Part shown: piece by piece, positions 17,494 to 25,736 of the stretch
Layout: every line of letters starts with the position of its first letter
How positions within the stretch are numbered: the stretch's first letter is position 1
Assembly (NCBI GenBank): GCA_902600855.1
Contig: CACKKY010000004.1
Span: 1 to 56,569 of the forward strand
Origin: an uncultured Pelagibacteraceae bacterium
Lineage (GTDB): Bacteria > Pseudomonadota > Alphaproteobacteria > Pelagibacterales > Pelagibacteraceae
Direction: 5' to 3'
DNA length: 56,569 nucleotides
The notes under the pieces: generated by a model
Databases searched by the model: none
What the model saw: the letters and a program-made list of their open reading frames with translations, nothing else
What the model was told of the DNA's origin: nothing
Position numbers and translations under genes: made by a program

Positions 17494-17525
17494 AAAACCC
17501 CTAACAATTTATTGTTAGGGGTTTT
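17494..17525. terminator. Bidirectional intrinsic terminator
   Basis: A perfect 14-bp inverted repeat (17494-17507 AAAACCCCTAACAA and 17512-17525 TTGTTAGGGGTTTT) with loop TTTA lies between the convergent TauE/SafE and livK genes. It has an A-run on one side and a T-run on the other, so it can terminate transcription from both directions. Confidence 0.92.
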
Positions 17526-17537
17526 AATTTAAAAAAA

Positions 17538-18719
17538 CTATCTTTGTTTTTTAGTTTTAAATTTTCCGCCTTTAATTTCTTGCTCTAAGAATGAACCTTC
17601 GGCTTCACCAACACTAGTAAATGTTACTCCAGTTGCACCTTCGTAATCAATCTTTTTACCTTTTGCTAGTAAGTCCAGACCTTTTTTAAGCTCACCTGGA
17701 TAAATTTTAGTTCCGGGAGCATTAGCTACATCCATTACATTTTTTGCAATAGATGCTCTGTCAGCTGAATTTCCAGCTTGCATAGCTAAAACTATTAAAG
17801 CTGCTGCATCGTAAGATTCTCCAGTGTAAGGTCCTGATGAATCAATACCACCCGCTTTAGCAACTTTAGCAAATACACCAGCTCCTTTTCCTGTTGAACC
17901 AGGCATAGAACCAAAAGATTTTTTAAGATCTTTTCCAAATGCATCAACTAAACTTTGACCAATCATACCATCTGAAAGTACAAATGTATCAAATGCACCT
18001 GAATCTAGAGATGCTTGAATTATACCTTTTCCTCCTTGATCAAGATAGCCAATAACTGCTACTGCATCTCCACCGGCAGAGGCTAATGTAGCAACCTCAG
18101 AAGAATAATCTGCTTTACCATCCTCGTGTGCAGTTACAGTTGTTACTTTAATACCATGAGCTTTTACAGCTGCTTCATAAACATCAGCCAAACCTTTTCC
18201 ATAGTCATTATTTGTATAAGTTATTGCAACACTTTTGACTTTTCTATCCTTAGTGATATCAGCTAAAATTTGTCCACCTCTAGCGTCTGATGGAGCAGTT
18301 CTAAAGAAATACCCATTATCATCAAGAGTAGTTAATCCTGGTGAAGTAGCTGATGGTGAAATCATAACTACACCATTCGGCACCGCAACATTTGAAGCAA
18401 TTGCACCAGTTACTCCTGAACAGTCAGCTCCCATAATAGCTGCAACTCCTCCAGATATTAAACCTTCAGCAGCTGTTGTTGCTGCAGCCGAATCAACACA
18501 AGTAGAGTCAGCTCTTTCAACTTTAATACTCTCTCCACCTAATAACGAACCTGAGTCTGAAGCTTCTTTAAATGCAAGCTCAGCAGAAGCAGCCATTGCA
18601 GGCGTAAGAGATTCAATAGGACCAGTAAATCCTAAAATGATACCCATTTTGATATCTGCAATTGAGTTTGTTGTAAAACTTGAAACAAACAAAAATGCAG
18701 CAATAAATAATTTTCTCAT
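17538..18719 (-). CDS. livK: Branched-chain amino-acid-type ABC substrate-binding protein LivK
   Basis: The 393-residue periplasmic binding protein has a Sec signal peptide with cleavage after NSIA (residue 21). The mature part is a full-length Peripla_BP_6 fold: IKMGIILGFTGPIESLTPAMAASAELAF at the start, VAAIMGADCSGVTGAIAS and PSATSPGL in the first lobe, and AITYTNNDYGKGLADVYE, YTGESYDAAALIVLAMQ and the C-terminal region in the second. It presumably supplies LivGFHM, although it is on the opposite strand and convergent with that operon. An AGAGGAAG ribosome-binding site precedes the start, and a palindrome ATTGTTAACAAT (18740-18751) lies 21 bases upstream. Unlike the collapsed copy at 11444-11932 it is intact. 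Confidence 0.93.
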   Translation of the reverse strand: MRKLFIAAFLFVSSFTTNSIADIKMGIILGFTGPIESLTPAMAASAELAFKEASDSGSLLGGESIKVERADSTCVDSAAATTAAEGLISGGVAAIMGADCSGVTGAIASNVAVPNGVVMISPSATSPGLTTLDDNGYFFRTAPSDARGGQILADITKDRKVKSVAITYTNNDYGKGLADVYEAAVKAHGIKVTTVTAHEDGKADYSSEVATLASAGGDAVAVIGYLDQGGKGIIQASLDSGAFDTFVLSDGMIGQSLVDAFGKDLKKSFGSMPGSTGKGAGVFAKVAKAGGIDSSGPYTGESYDAAALIVLAMQAGNSADRASIAKNVMDVANAPGTKIYPGELKKGLDLLAKGKKIDYEGATGVTFTSVGEAEGSFLEQEIKGGKFKTKKQR

Positions 18720-18800
18720 TATCTTCCTCTTCTATTTTTATTGTTAACAATTTATAAAGTACAAATTAAAGCTTATTTGTATAAATATTCAATAACCAAA

Positions 18801-18950
18801 TTATCTTATTTTATTAAGCAAAAATACAGAACTTATGACAATTGTGCCTCCTACAATGAATAAATTTGTTGGCAACTCTCCAAATATTAAAAAAGTGAGT
18901 AAAATTCCAAAAAGAGGAGACAATGAATAAAAAGGAAATATCTTAATTAT
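18801..18950 (-). pseudogene. C-terminal relic of an EamA/DMT-family transporter
   Basis: Reading the minus strand gives a 49-codon open stretch without an ATG start. It contains IKIFPFYSLSPLFGILLTFL and IFGELPTNLFIVGGTIVI, then SSVFLLNKIR and a stop at 18801-18803. This is the last two helices of an EamA transporter (LxPLFGxLLxFLxxGE, then GGxxI). An in-frame stop at 18951-18953, inside the aldehyde dehydrogenase C-terminus, ends the similarity. The upstream roughly 240 codons expected for the family are absent. I read it as the tail of a transporter gene lost by deletion or replacement. Intact EamA genes at 25736 and 39773 are paralogues, not its missing part. Confidence 0.75.
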
Positions 18951-20428
18951 CTAATGGAAAATGGATCAAGAGTTGGCTCATCAGATGTATAGAACCAAGT
19001 TGTTTTTACTCTTGTGTAATCTTTTATCGACTCAATCCCCGCCTCTTTTCCGTAACCACTATCTTTAATTCCTCCAAATGGAGCTGAGGGAGAAATTAGT
19101 CTATACGTATTTACAAATGTTATTCCTGCTCTTATTGCCTTAGAAACTCTCATACCTCTTGAAAGATTGCTTGTATATACACCAGATGAAAGACCGTACT
19201 GATTGTCGTTCATTTTTTCCACTACGTCATCTTCTGTATCAAATTTCATTACTGACAAAACTGGACCAAATAATTCGTTCTCAGCTGTAGGAAGATTATG
19301 ATTATCACATTCAATAATAGTAGGTGGAAAGTAATAGCCCTCATTAGAAAAAGCATCTCTTTTACCACCACATTTTAGTTTTCCACCTTGATTTAGTGTT
19401 TCTTTAATATTTTTTTCAATAATCTCTAATTGTTTAAAACTACTTAATGGGCCCATTTCAGTTTCAGCATCCATTGGTGCACCGATCTTAATTTTAATTG
19501 CTCGATCTGAAAGTTTATTTAAAAATTCATCATAAATACCTTTTTGAATATAAAGTCTTGATCCTGCAATACAGCTTTGACCGCTTGCACCAAATATTCC
19601 AGCTGTAATACCATTTATTGCATTTTCTTGATTAGCATCATCAAAAACTGCAACAGGACTTTTACCTCCTAGCTCTAAACTCACTTCTGATAAATTTTCA
19701 GCAGAATTTTTAATAATATGTCTTGCAGTTTCGGGACCACCTGTAAATGCAATTTTTTCAACTAAATTATGAGTAGTTAAAGCTTTGCCACAAGGATCAC
19801 CAAAACCTGTGATAACATTTACTACCCCTTTTGGAATACCAGTTTTTTCAATAAGTTTTGCAAATTCAAACATTACAGCTGGCGCTAGTTCAGATGATTT
19901 AATGACAACAGTATTTCCCATCGCAAGAGCAGGAGCAAGTTTTGTTGCCGTTAAAAACATTTGCGAGTTCCATGGAACGATGGCAGCAATTACACCAATA
20001 GGAATTCTAGTAGTGATAGCTTGAACATTGGGTTTATCAATTGGCAAAACTGTTCCTTCAACTTTATCAGCTAGTCCTGCATAGTAATCGTAATATTCTG
20101 CAATATATATTGCTTGTTTTTTTGTTTCTCTGAATAATTTTCCAGTATCAATTGTTTCTATTTCACCAAGTAATTCAGCGTTTTGTCTTAGTTGATCGCC
20201 TATTGCTCTTAAAAATTTTGCTCTTTCTCTTGGAAGTAGTTTTGGCCATTCACCCTCAAAAGCTTTTTGTGCTGCATTTACTGCTTTATCAACATCTTTA
20301 GCACTAGCCTCAGGTACAGTTGCCCATGGTTTATTATTTTCAGGATTTAAAGTTTCAAATGTTTTTTTACTTTCAGAATCCATCCATTCTCCATTAATGA
20401 ACATCTGATAATTTTTTAATTTAGTCAT
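18947..20428 (-). CDS. NAD(P)-dependent aldehyde dehydrogenase
   Basis: The 493-residue enzyme oxidises an aldehyde to the acid. It carries all ALDH hallmarks: VPWN (151-154), LELGGKSP with the general-base Glu252, and FGASGQSCIAGSR with catalytic Cys286. ENELFGPVLSV and the C-terminal SAPFGGIKDSGYGKEAG are also present. The family includes betaine-aldehyde, aminobutyraldehyde and hydroxymuconic-semialdehyde dehydrogenases; which aldehyde is used cannot be decided here. It is the last gene of a five-gene minus-strand operon, overlapping the upstream hydrolase by 8 bases, so its substrate is probably the aldehyde released by that pathway. A role with the choline dehydrogenase at 26683 is a weaker alternative. 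Confidence 0.9.
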   Translation of the reverse strand: MTKLKNYQMFINGEWMDSESKKTFETLNPENNKPWATVPEASAKDVDKAVNAAQKAFEGEWPKLLPRERAKFLRAIGDQLRQNAELLGEIETIDTGKLFRETKKQAIYIAEYYDYYAGLADKVEGTVLPIDKPNVQAITTRIPIGVIAAIVPWNSQMFLTATKLAPALAMGNTVVIKSSELAPAVMFEFAKLIEKTGIPKGVVNVITGFGDPCGKALTTHNLVEKIAFTGGPETARHIIKNSAENLSEVSLELGGKSPVAVFDDANQENAINGITAGIFGASGQSCIAGSRLYIQKGIYDEFLNKLSDRAIKIKIGAPMDAETEMGPLSSFKQLEIIEKNIKETLNQGGKLKCGGKRDAFSNEGYYFPPTIIECDNHNLPTAENELFGPVLSVMKFDTEDDVVEKMNDNQYGLSSGVYTSNLSRGMRVSKAIRAGITFVNTYRLISPSAPFGGIKDSGYGKEAGIESIKDYTRVKTTWFYTSDEPTLDPFSIR

Positions 20429-21203
20429 TTTTATCTATAAAACTTTTTATAGCTACGTTTACCTCATCCGCACACTCAATACCACAAAGATGTTTTCCAT
20501 TTTTAATTATTTTTAATTCACTATTTTTAATAATTTTATTTAATTCTTGAGACATATTTACTGTTGAACCCACATCATGTTCTCCTGTCATTACCAAAGT
20601 ATTAACTTTAATTTCATCAAATTTTTCATCATTTTTATGATAAACAAACAATTCATAAACTTTTAAAAAATTTTGCATATTATTTGCTGATAAAATTGAA
20701 CTAATCTTTTCGTAAGTATTAGGGTTTTTTTCAAGATATTTATCAGTAAACCATCTTTTTAATGCTTGTTTTGATAGCTTCAATTCTTGTTTTGCCTGAT
20801 CAAATCTATCACTAACAATTTTTTGCTGTTGCTCTGTTCTTTTGTAAATTGATCCTAATAAAATTAATGATTTTAATCTGTTATTAAATTTTGTTGCAAA
20901 GTTTCTAGCTATTAGAGAACCTATTGAAAAACCTACTAAATGAATTTTATTAATTTTTAATTCATCAATTAAATCTATGAGCTGATCAGAAAAATCATCA
21001 AAACTAATATATTTCTTTTCCAATTTTGACTTACCATGACCTAAAATATCATAAGAAATTGTAGAATATTTCTTAAAAAATTCTAGTTGAGGTTCCCAAA
21101 TTTTATTAGTTAAACCTACACCATGTATAAACACTATAGGTATAGATCCTTCTATTTTATTATAAGAATAAAAAGTACCTGATGCAGTTATGCCAGTTGT
21201 CAT
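20421..21203 (-). CDS. Alpha/beta-fold hydrolase
   Basis: The 260-residue protein shows the order of an alpha/beta hydrolase: IPIVFIHGVGLTNKIWEPQ with oxyanion-hole HG (about residues 25-27), YDILGHGKS, the nucleophile elbow GFSIGS (Ser about 97), an acid in the TLVMTGEHDVGSTV segment (Asp) and the terminal His in NGKHLCGIE. It resembles 3-oxoadipate enol-lactonase/RutD-like hydrolases of central catabolic operons. It overlaps the ALDH gene by 8 bases and follows the DUF1185 gene by 5 bases. The substrate, an ester, lactone, amide or carbamate, is unknown. Confidence 0.85.
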   Translation of the reverse strand: MTTGITASGTFYSYNKIEGSIPIVFIHGVGLTNKIWEPQLEFFKKYSTISYDILGHGKSKLEKKYISFDDFSDQLIDLIDELKINKIHLVGFSIGSLIARNFATKFNNRLKSLILLGSIYKRTEQQQKIVSDRFDQAKQELKLSKQALKRWFTDKYLEKNPNTYEKISSILSANNMQNFLKVYELFVYHKNDEKFDEIKVNTLVMTGEHDVGSTVNMSQELNKIIKNSELKIIKNGKHLCGIECADEVNVAIKSFIDKND

Positions 21204-21208
21204 CAGTT

Positions 21209-21796
21209 TTATTTAGGCTCAATACCCATTTCTTTCATGTCTTGATATCTATCACCTGTTCTTGCATGGGCTCTGCCACTCGAAGCCCCTCCAATTGCAA
21301 TGACAACTTCATCGTTAAATGGCGCATCGTGAATAGTAAATTCGTGAGTAAGATAATATGGTCTTAATCCAGAATCGGTTTTATGCATCATTGGTATTGA
21401 TATTTTTGAGCCGGCGGCCCCTCTAGTATTAGTAAAACTTAAATATGAAGTTCCTCCAACTGCGTCTCTAAACTTATTTCCAAATCTTAAAGTATGTATA
21501 AATGCTGAGGCATGCTCAATTTCTCCATCTAATCCAACTACTCCTGCTTTACCATAAGCTAAAATTTTATCAGGAGAACCAATTTCTTTTATTAACTCTG
21601 GAACTAAAATATCACCTAGTTTTGGAGCTAAATCCAAAATTATAGGTCTTAAATTTTCAACAAACCCTTGACCATGCCATGGATTTTTAAAAACTGCTGC
21701 TACAGAAACTAATAAAACAGGCTCCTTAGCTTCTTTACCACCTTCTATAAAAGTTTTATCGACAAATTTTGTAAACTTTCTTAATTCTAAATTCAT
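21209..21796 (-). CDS. DUF1185 (amino acid synthesis) family protein
   Basis: The 195-residue protein matches the DUF1185/PF06684 family: VAAVFKNPWHGQGFVENL, APKLGDILVPELIKEI, YGKAGVVGLDGEIEHASAFIH, FGNKFRDAVGGTSYL and the C-terminal VVIAIGGASSGRAHARTGDR. Known structures of the family have a chorismate-mutase-like trimeric fold, but no reaction is established. It overlaps the ThDP enzyme gene by 4 bases and lies 5 bases before the hydrolase gene. Co-translation with a luciferase-like oxygenase, a hydrolase and an ALDH suggests that it acts on an intermediate of a ring or amide degradation pathway; that is inference. Confidence 0.85.
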   Translation of the reverse strand: MNLELRKFTKFVDKTFIEGGKEAKEPVLLVSVAAVFKNPWHGQGFVENLRPIILDLAPKLGDILVPELIKEIGSPDKILAYGKAGVVGLDGEIEHASAFIHTLRFGNKFRDAVGGTSYLSFTNTRGAAGSKISIPMMHKTDSGLRPYYLTHEFTIHDAPFNDEVVIAIGGASSGRAHARTGDRYQDMKEMGIEPK

Positions 21797-23496
21797 TTTT
21801 TTTCTCTATGTTTAAAACTATCTCTTCTAAAACTGTATAGCGCTTTCGGATCAACATCAACATCAATGACAGCTGGTTTACTAGATTTAATCGCAGCTTC
21901 AACTGCATCAGCAATTTCAGAAATTTTTTTAACTTTAAATCCTTTCGCTCCATATATTTCTGCAACTTTATCAAAGGAGGGACCATTAATATCAGCACCC
22001 AAATATCTCTTACCATAAAAATCTTTTTGATAAGCTTTTTCTGCTCCCCAACTTTTATTATTCATTACAATAGTGGTTGTATTTATTCCATATTCTACAG
22101 CTGTACTTAATTCAGATACAGTCATTCCAAATCCGCCATCTCCCATCAAACTAACTACAGTTCGTTTTGGTTTTGCAACTTTTACACCTAATCCACACGC
22201 AAAAGAAAAACCAACTAATCCAAAATCTAAGGGAGTAAATAATGATGGTGGATTATAGTATTCTAGAGCATCTGTTGCTTGCAAACATAGTGTTCCAGCA
22301 TCAAGAGTAATTGCTGAACTTTTAGGTAATACATTTCTTAGCGACTTAAAAAGTCCAGCTGGCCTTATAGGAAATGACTTTATATCTTTAAGTTGATCTC
22401 TCTTATTTAAATATTTTGATCGTTCGTTAAGATAACTATTGGTCCAATCTTTAATAGAAAATAATAGTTTTTCTTTTTTTATTTCTTTATAAATTTGATT
22501 AGTAACTGTAGACGCATCTCCAAAAATTCCAACAGTGATCTTAAAATATCTTCCAAGCATTTTATTTTCTAGCTCAACTTGAATAATTTTAGCTTTTTTA
22601 TTTAGATTATCGTACGAATAAAATGTTGAATTAAATCCAAGTCTAGTTCCAAGAGCTAATATTGCGTCTGCTTCTTTAACAAGTCTTGAAGCAACAGGAT
22701 TTCCTCGTGGACCCATTTGACCTGCATTTAATCTATGATTAAATGGTATTGCATCTCCATGTCCTGCCGCTGTAACGATTGGAATATTGAGTAATTCTGC
22801 AAGATTTATTACATCTTTATACTTGCTTGTATATTTAATACCAGCACCTGCAATTATTACAGGTTTTTTTGAATTTAAAATAATCTTAGCTGCTTTATTA
22901 ATTTGTGATTGTTTTCCTTTAGTATAATTCTCATTTACATAAGACTTTACATTTTCATTAATTTTATAATTAGAAGTTTCAGCTAAAATATTTCTTGGCA
23001 TATTTACACAAACAGGTCCTCTTCTCGGTTTCATTGCTAATTTAAAAGCATTACTCATAATAGAGGGTATTTTTTTTGAGTTATTAACTGTCCAAGTTTT
23101 TTTAGTAATTGGTTTAAATAACGCTTGTTGATCTAAACCTTGAAATGCATCTTCCATTTTATCTTTAGTAGAGTAGGAGCCTGCAATTGCAATAACTGGG
23201 GAAAAAGCTGCTTTTGCTTGAGCTATACCAGTTACTAAATTTGTGGCACCAGGACCATTTTGTCCTGCTAAAATTATACCGGGAGAATTTGATGCTCTTG
23301 CATAGCCATCAGCCATGTGAGTTCCAGTTCTTTCGTCTCTAACACCTATAAATTTAATTTCTTTTTCATGATATAAGGCATCAAACATTTCCATAGTTGC
23401 AGAACCAATAAGCCCAAATACATGCTTAACTTTTTCTTTTTTTAATGATTTAACGGCGGCTTGGCCACCTGTTAACTTTTTATAACGTTTGATCAC
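21793..23496 (-). CDS. Thiamine-diphosphate-dependent enzyme (acetolactate synthase-like)
   Basis: The 567-residue protein has the three domains of POX/ALS-type ThDP enzymes. The N-terminal Pyr domain has KHVFGLIGSATMEMFDAL, RDERTGTHMADGYARA with catalytic Glu55 and GQNGPGATNLVTGIAQA. The central domain contains KPVIIAGAGI. The C-terminal PP domain has ThDP/Mg motif MGDGGFGMTVSELSTAVEYG ending in MNN. FGLIGS and QNGPG recall sulfoacetaldehyde acetyltransferase, but other details are generic, so the substrate is open: 2-oxo acid decarboxylase, carboligase and C-C lyase all remain possible. It overlaps both neighbours by 4 bases, which places it in the LLM/DUF1185/hydrolase/ALDH operon. Confidence 0.85.
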   Translation of the reverse strand: MIKRYKKLTGGQAAVKSLKKEKVKHVFGLIGSATMEMFDALYHEKEIKFIGVRDERTGTHMADGYARASNSPGIILAGQNGPGATNLVTGIAQAKAAFSPVIAIAGSYSTKDKMEDAFQGLDQQALFKPITKKTWTVNNSKKIPSIMSNAFKLAMKPRRGPVCVNMPRNILAETSNYKINENVKSYVNENYTKGKQSQINKAAKIILNSKKPVIIAGAGIKYTSKYKDVINLAELLNIPIVTAAGHGDAIPFNHRLNAGQMGPRGNPVASRLVKEADAILALGTRLGFNSTFYSYDNLNKKAKIIQVELENKMLGRYFKITVGIFGDASTVTNQIYKEIKKEKLLFSIKDWTNSYLNERSKYLNKRDQLKDIKSFPIRPAGLFKSLRNVLPKSSAITLDAGTLCLQATDALEYYNPPSLFTPLDFGLVGFSFACGLGVKVAKPKRTVVSLMGDGGFGMTVSELSTAVEYGINTTTIVMNNKSWGAEKAYQKDFYGKRYLGADINGPSFDKVAEIYGAKGFKVKKISEIADAVEAAIKSSKPAVIDVDVDPKALYSFRRDSFKHREKK

Positions 23497-24662
23497 GAAA
23501 CTTTTTTAACTTCGGTATCAATATCATTTTTAAAGTGTGGCATTACTTTTTCAGTAAATAATTTAATACTTTTCATGCAATCTTGATGTTTTACACCAGG
23601 AAAGTTAGACCATACTTGTAAGTTTTGTAAATTTAATTCAGATTTTAATTCATGAATTTTATCAGTTACGTATTCAGGTGTTCCAAAAAGCATATTTCTT
23701 TTATGAAGAAAATCATAATTTAATAAATCTAATTTACCTTTTGTAACTGGCAGCTCTTCACCTGGATCCATGTGGTTACCTAAACCCCTCCAATGGCAAA
23801 CCCACCTCATATAATTCACCATATGCTCGCCAGCTTTTTCTTTTGCTTCTTCCATCGTATCAGCCACAAACATATCTCTTACTAAAGAAATACCTTCACC
23901 CATTGGTACATTTCTTTTTTCAGCTTCTGATTTTGCATTTTTAAATGCTTCAAATTTAATTTTCAAAGCTTTAACTGTGGGAATCCACATAATGATATTT
24001 AAACCTTGTTGTGCTGCCCATTCAATTGATCTAATGCCATCAACAACTTGGTGTATCGCTGGATAAGGTTTTTGATAAGGTTTTGGAAGAACACTAATAT
24101 TTTCCATAACATTTGTATCAAGGTTTACTAAATCTTTATTTGGTGGACTCATGTCGTGTTGCCAAACATAATCAGGAGCAGGATAAGTATAAAATTCTCC
24201 TTTATGATTAAAAAATTTTTCTTTCCAAGCTTTTTTTAATATTGTTAATGTTTCCTCAAACAATCTAAAATTCTTTGCCTGATCTTTCATGTCCGCTTCT
24301 TTATTCAAATTTATAGCTTCTCTTCCGTAAATTCCTCTTCCAATTCCTACTTCAACTCTACCTTTTGATAATTGATCTAATAAAGCAATATCTTCTGCCA
24401 TTCTGATAGGGTTGTGGAAAGTAATTACATTACATGCTTGACCTATTCTGATATCTTTTGTTCTTGCGGCTGCATCAACTCCCATCATCAATGGATTAGT
24501 TAATGATTCCATTCCTTCGTGATTAAAATGATGTTCAGTATACCAAATTGAATCCCATTTAGTCTTATCACAATATTCTGTAATTTCTCGTGTTTCGTCT
24601 AAAAGTTTGTCGTAAGCTTTGTGTGTCCAGTTTGTAGTATTGCAAAAATATCCAAATTTCAT
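23493..24662 (-). CDS. LLM-class (luciferase-like) flavin-dependent monooxygenase
   Basis: The 389-residue protein has a bacterial-luciferase-like TIM barrel: WTHKAYDKLLDETREITEYC, WYTEHHFNHEGMES with the EHHF motif, GQACNVITFHNPIRMAEDIA and QLSKGRVEVGIGRGIYGREA. Such enzymes use reduced FMN supplied by a separate reductase, which is not in this operon, to insert oxygen into amides, heterocycles, alkanes or sulfonates. It is the first gene of the minus-strand operon. A strong ribosome-binding site (AAAGGAGG) lies 5 bases before the ATG, after a locally G+C-rich leader. It is followed by the ThDP enzyme with a 4-base overlap. Confidence 0.88.
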   Translation of the reverse strand: MKFGYFCNTTNWTHKAYDKLLDETREITEYCDKTKWDSIWYTEHHFNHEGMESLTNPLMMGVDAAARTKDIRIGQACNVITFHNPIRMAEDIALLDQLSKGRVEVGIGRGIYGREAINLNKEADMKDQAKNFRLFEETLTILKKAWKEKFFNHKGEFYTYPAPDYVWQHDMSPPNKDLVNLDTNVMENISVLPKPYQKPYPAIHQVVDGIRSIEWAAQQGLNIIMWIPTVKALKIKFEAFKNAKSEAEKRNVPMGEGISLVRDMFVADTMEEAKEKAGEHMVNYMRWVCHWRGLGNHMDPGEELPVTKGKLDLLNYDFLHKRNMLFGTPEYVTDKIHELKSELNLQNLQVWSNFPGVKHQDCMKSIKLFTEKVMPHFKNDIDTEVKKVS

Positions 24663-24767
24663 TATGCCTCCTTTAAATTACTATTTAAAAAAGACGACCT
24701 GATCCCACTTTCGTATTGGAAGTAACGACGAGTTATGTATCGCTTTATTATTTGATATATTATTGAT
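24663..24767 (-). promoter_or_regulatory. Locally G+C-rich 5' leader of the LLM monooxygenase operon
   Basis: The 105-base gap upstream of the LLM gene contains about 40 bases (roughly 24690-24735) near 50% G+C, against about 30% around it. It includes GTCGTT, TACGAAAGTGGGATCAGG and a T-run on the minus strand, followed by AAAGGAGG and the start codon. Small stems can be drawn (TCGT/ACGA and ACTT/AAGT flanking a 9-base loop) but none is long. It may be a structured regulatory leader or a promoter with operators. I recognise no known riboswitch. Confidence 0.35.
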
Positions 24768-25736
24768 CTAACGTTGATATTCAATAAATTTTTTCAATGA
24801 ATTTTTCAAAAAACTTTGAAAAACAATACTTTTTTCTTTGCTCTTTTGTTTTCCATTTAAAAATGATCTAGACATCTTAAAATCATAGGAGGGTTCAAAG
24901 AAAAAAGGTATAGACATTCTTTTTGTTTTATTCCATAGCACTCTATGATTGGTAGCTTTAAATTTTCCTTTACTTAAATATTCAAGAGCCAATCCAGTAT
25001 TTACGACTAATGCTTGTTTATTAAAAGGCACATCATACCATTTTTGATTTTTTCTATTTTGTACCTGTAAACCACCTTTTTTATCCTGATATAAAATTGT
25101 AAATATACCACTATCGACATGAGTTTCACATCCAAGAGCTACTCCATCTTGTTTTGATATTTCAACTGGTTTTGTTTGCTTAGGGTAATAATTAAATCTA
25201 AGTGTGCTTAATGTTTTATATCTGGAAAAAGCAAATTTAGAAATTTTTATATCTTTTTTATAAATCCATATAACACTTTTAAAAAGTATTTCACCTAAAG
25301 AGAAAATATCATCAAAGTATTTTGACAAGGCTTGTATAGAGATCTTATTTAAAGATTTATTTAAATTTAAATATTCAATATAAGGAGATTTATATTTCTT
25401 AATATTTGAAGGTTTAATCTTAAAATCACCCAAATCTAAACCCTCTTTTCCATTTACACTATTGGGAAAATATCCTCTATAAACATTATTATTTTTTTTA
25501 TTCCATTTTTTTGGAGCTAATTTATATTTTTTTTTTTTTGAGGAATTAAAAAAATAATTTCCTATTTTGCATATATTGTTAATTTCTTTGAAATTTATTC
25601 CATGGCCAGTTACCTGAAAAAAACCAACTTCAATAAATGCTTTTTCTATTTTTTTTATAGCTCTTTTAGCAACTAATGAGTCAAAATTTGCATCTAATAA
25701 ACTTGAAATATCGATTGTTGGAATAAAGTTTTTCAT
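24768..25736 (-). CDS. 2-oxoglutarate/Fe(II)-dependent oxygenase, isopenicillin-N-synthase-like
   Basis: The 322-residue protein has the IPNS/flavone-synthase layout. The N-terminal DIOX_N part is IPTIDISSLL and FFQVTGHGI. The jelly-roll core has the iron triad HVD in GCETHVDSGIFTILYQD and the distal His in FKATNHRVLW, with RMSIPFFFEP carrying the Arg/Ser that binds 2-oxoglutarate. Such enzymes hydroxylate or desaturate small metabolites. It shares one base with the upstream EamA gene (TAATG), suggesting that the transporter and oxygenase act on the same compound or pathway. The substrate is unknown. Confidence 0.87.
   Translation of the reverse strand: MKNFIPTIDISSLLDANFDSLVAKRAIKKIEKAFIEVGFFQVTGHGINFKEINNICKIGNYFFNSSKKKKYKLAPKKWNKKNNNVYRGYFPNSVNGKEGLDLGDFKIKPSNIKKYKSPYIEYLNLNKSLNKISIQALSKYFDDIFSLGEILFKSVIWIYKKDIKISKFAFSRYKTLSTLRFNYYPKQTKPVEISKQDGVALGCETHVDSGIFTILYQDKKGGLQVQNRKNQKWYDVPFNKQALVVNTGLALEYLSKGKFKATNHRVLWNKTKRMSIPFFFEPSYDFKMSRSFLNGKQKSKEKSIVFQSFLKNSLKKFIEYQR

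Noticed and set aside
18235..18747. 170-codon open frame on the + strand opposite livK
   Set aside because: It is the exact antisense of a full-length binding-protein gene with signal peptide and family motifs; no ribosome-binding site and no recognisable protein.
18740..18751. ATTGTTAACAAT palindrome upstream of livK as an operator
   Set aside because: Perfect but short and AT-rich; no second copy or regulator gene in the window, so left as a remark only.
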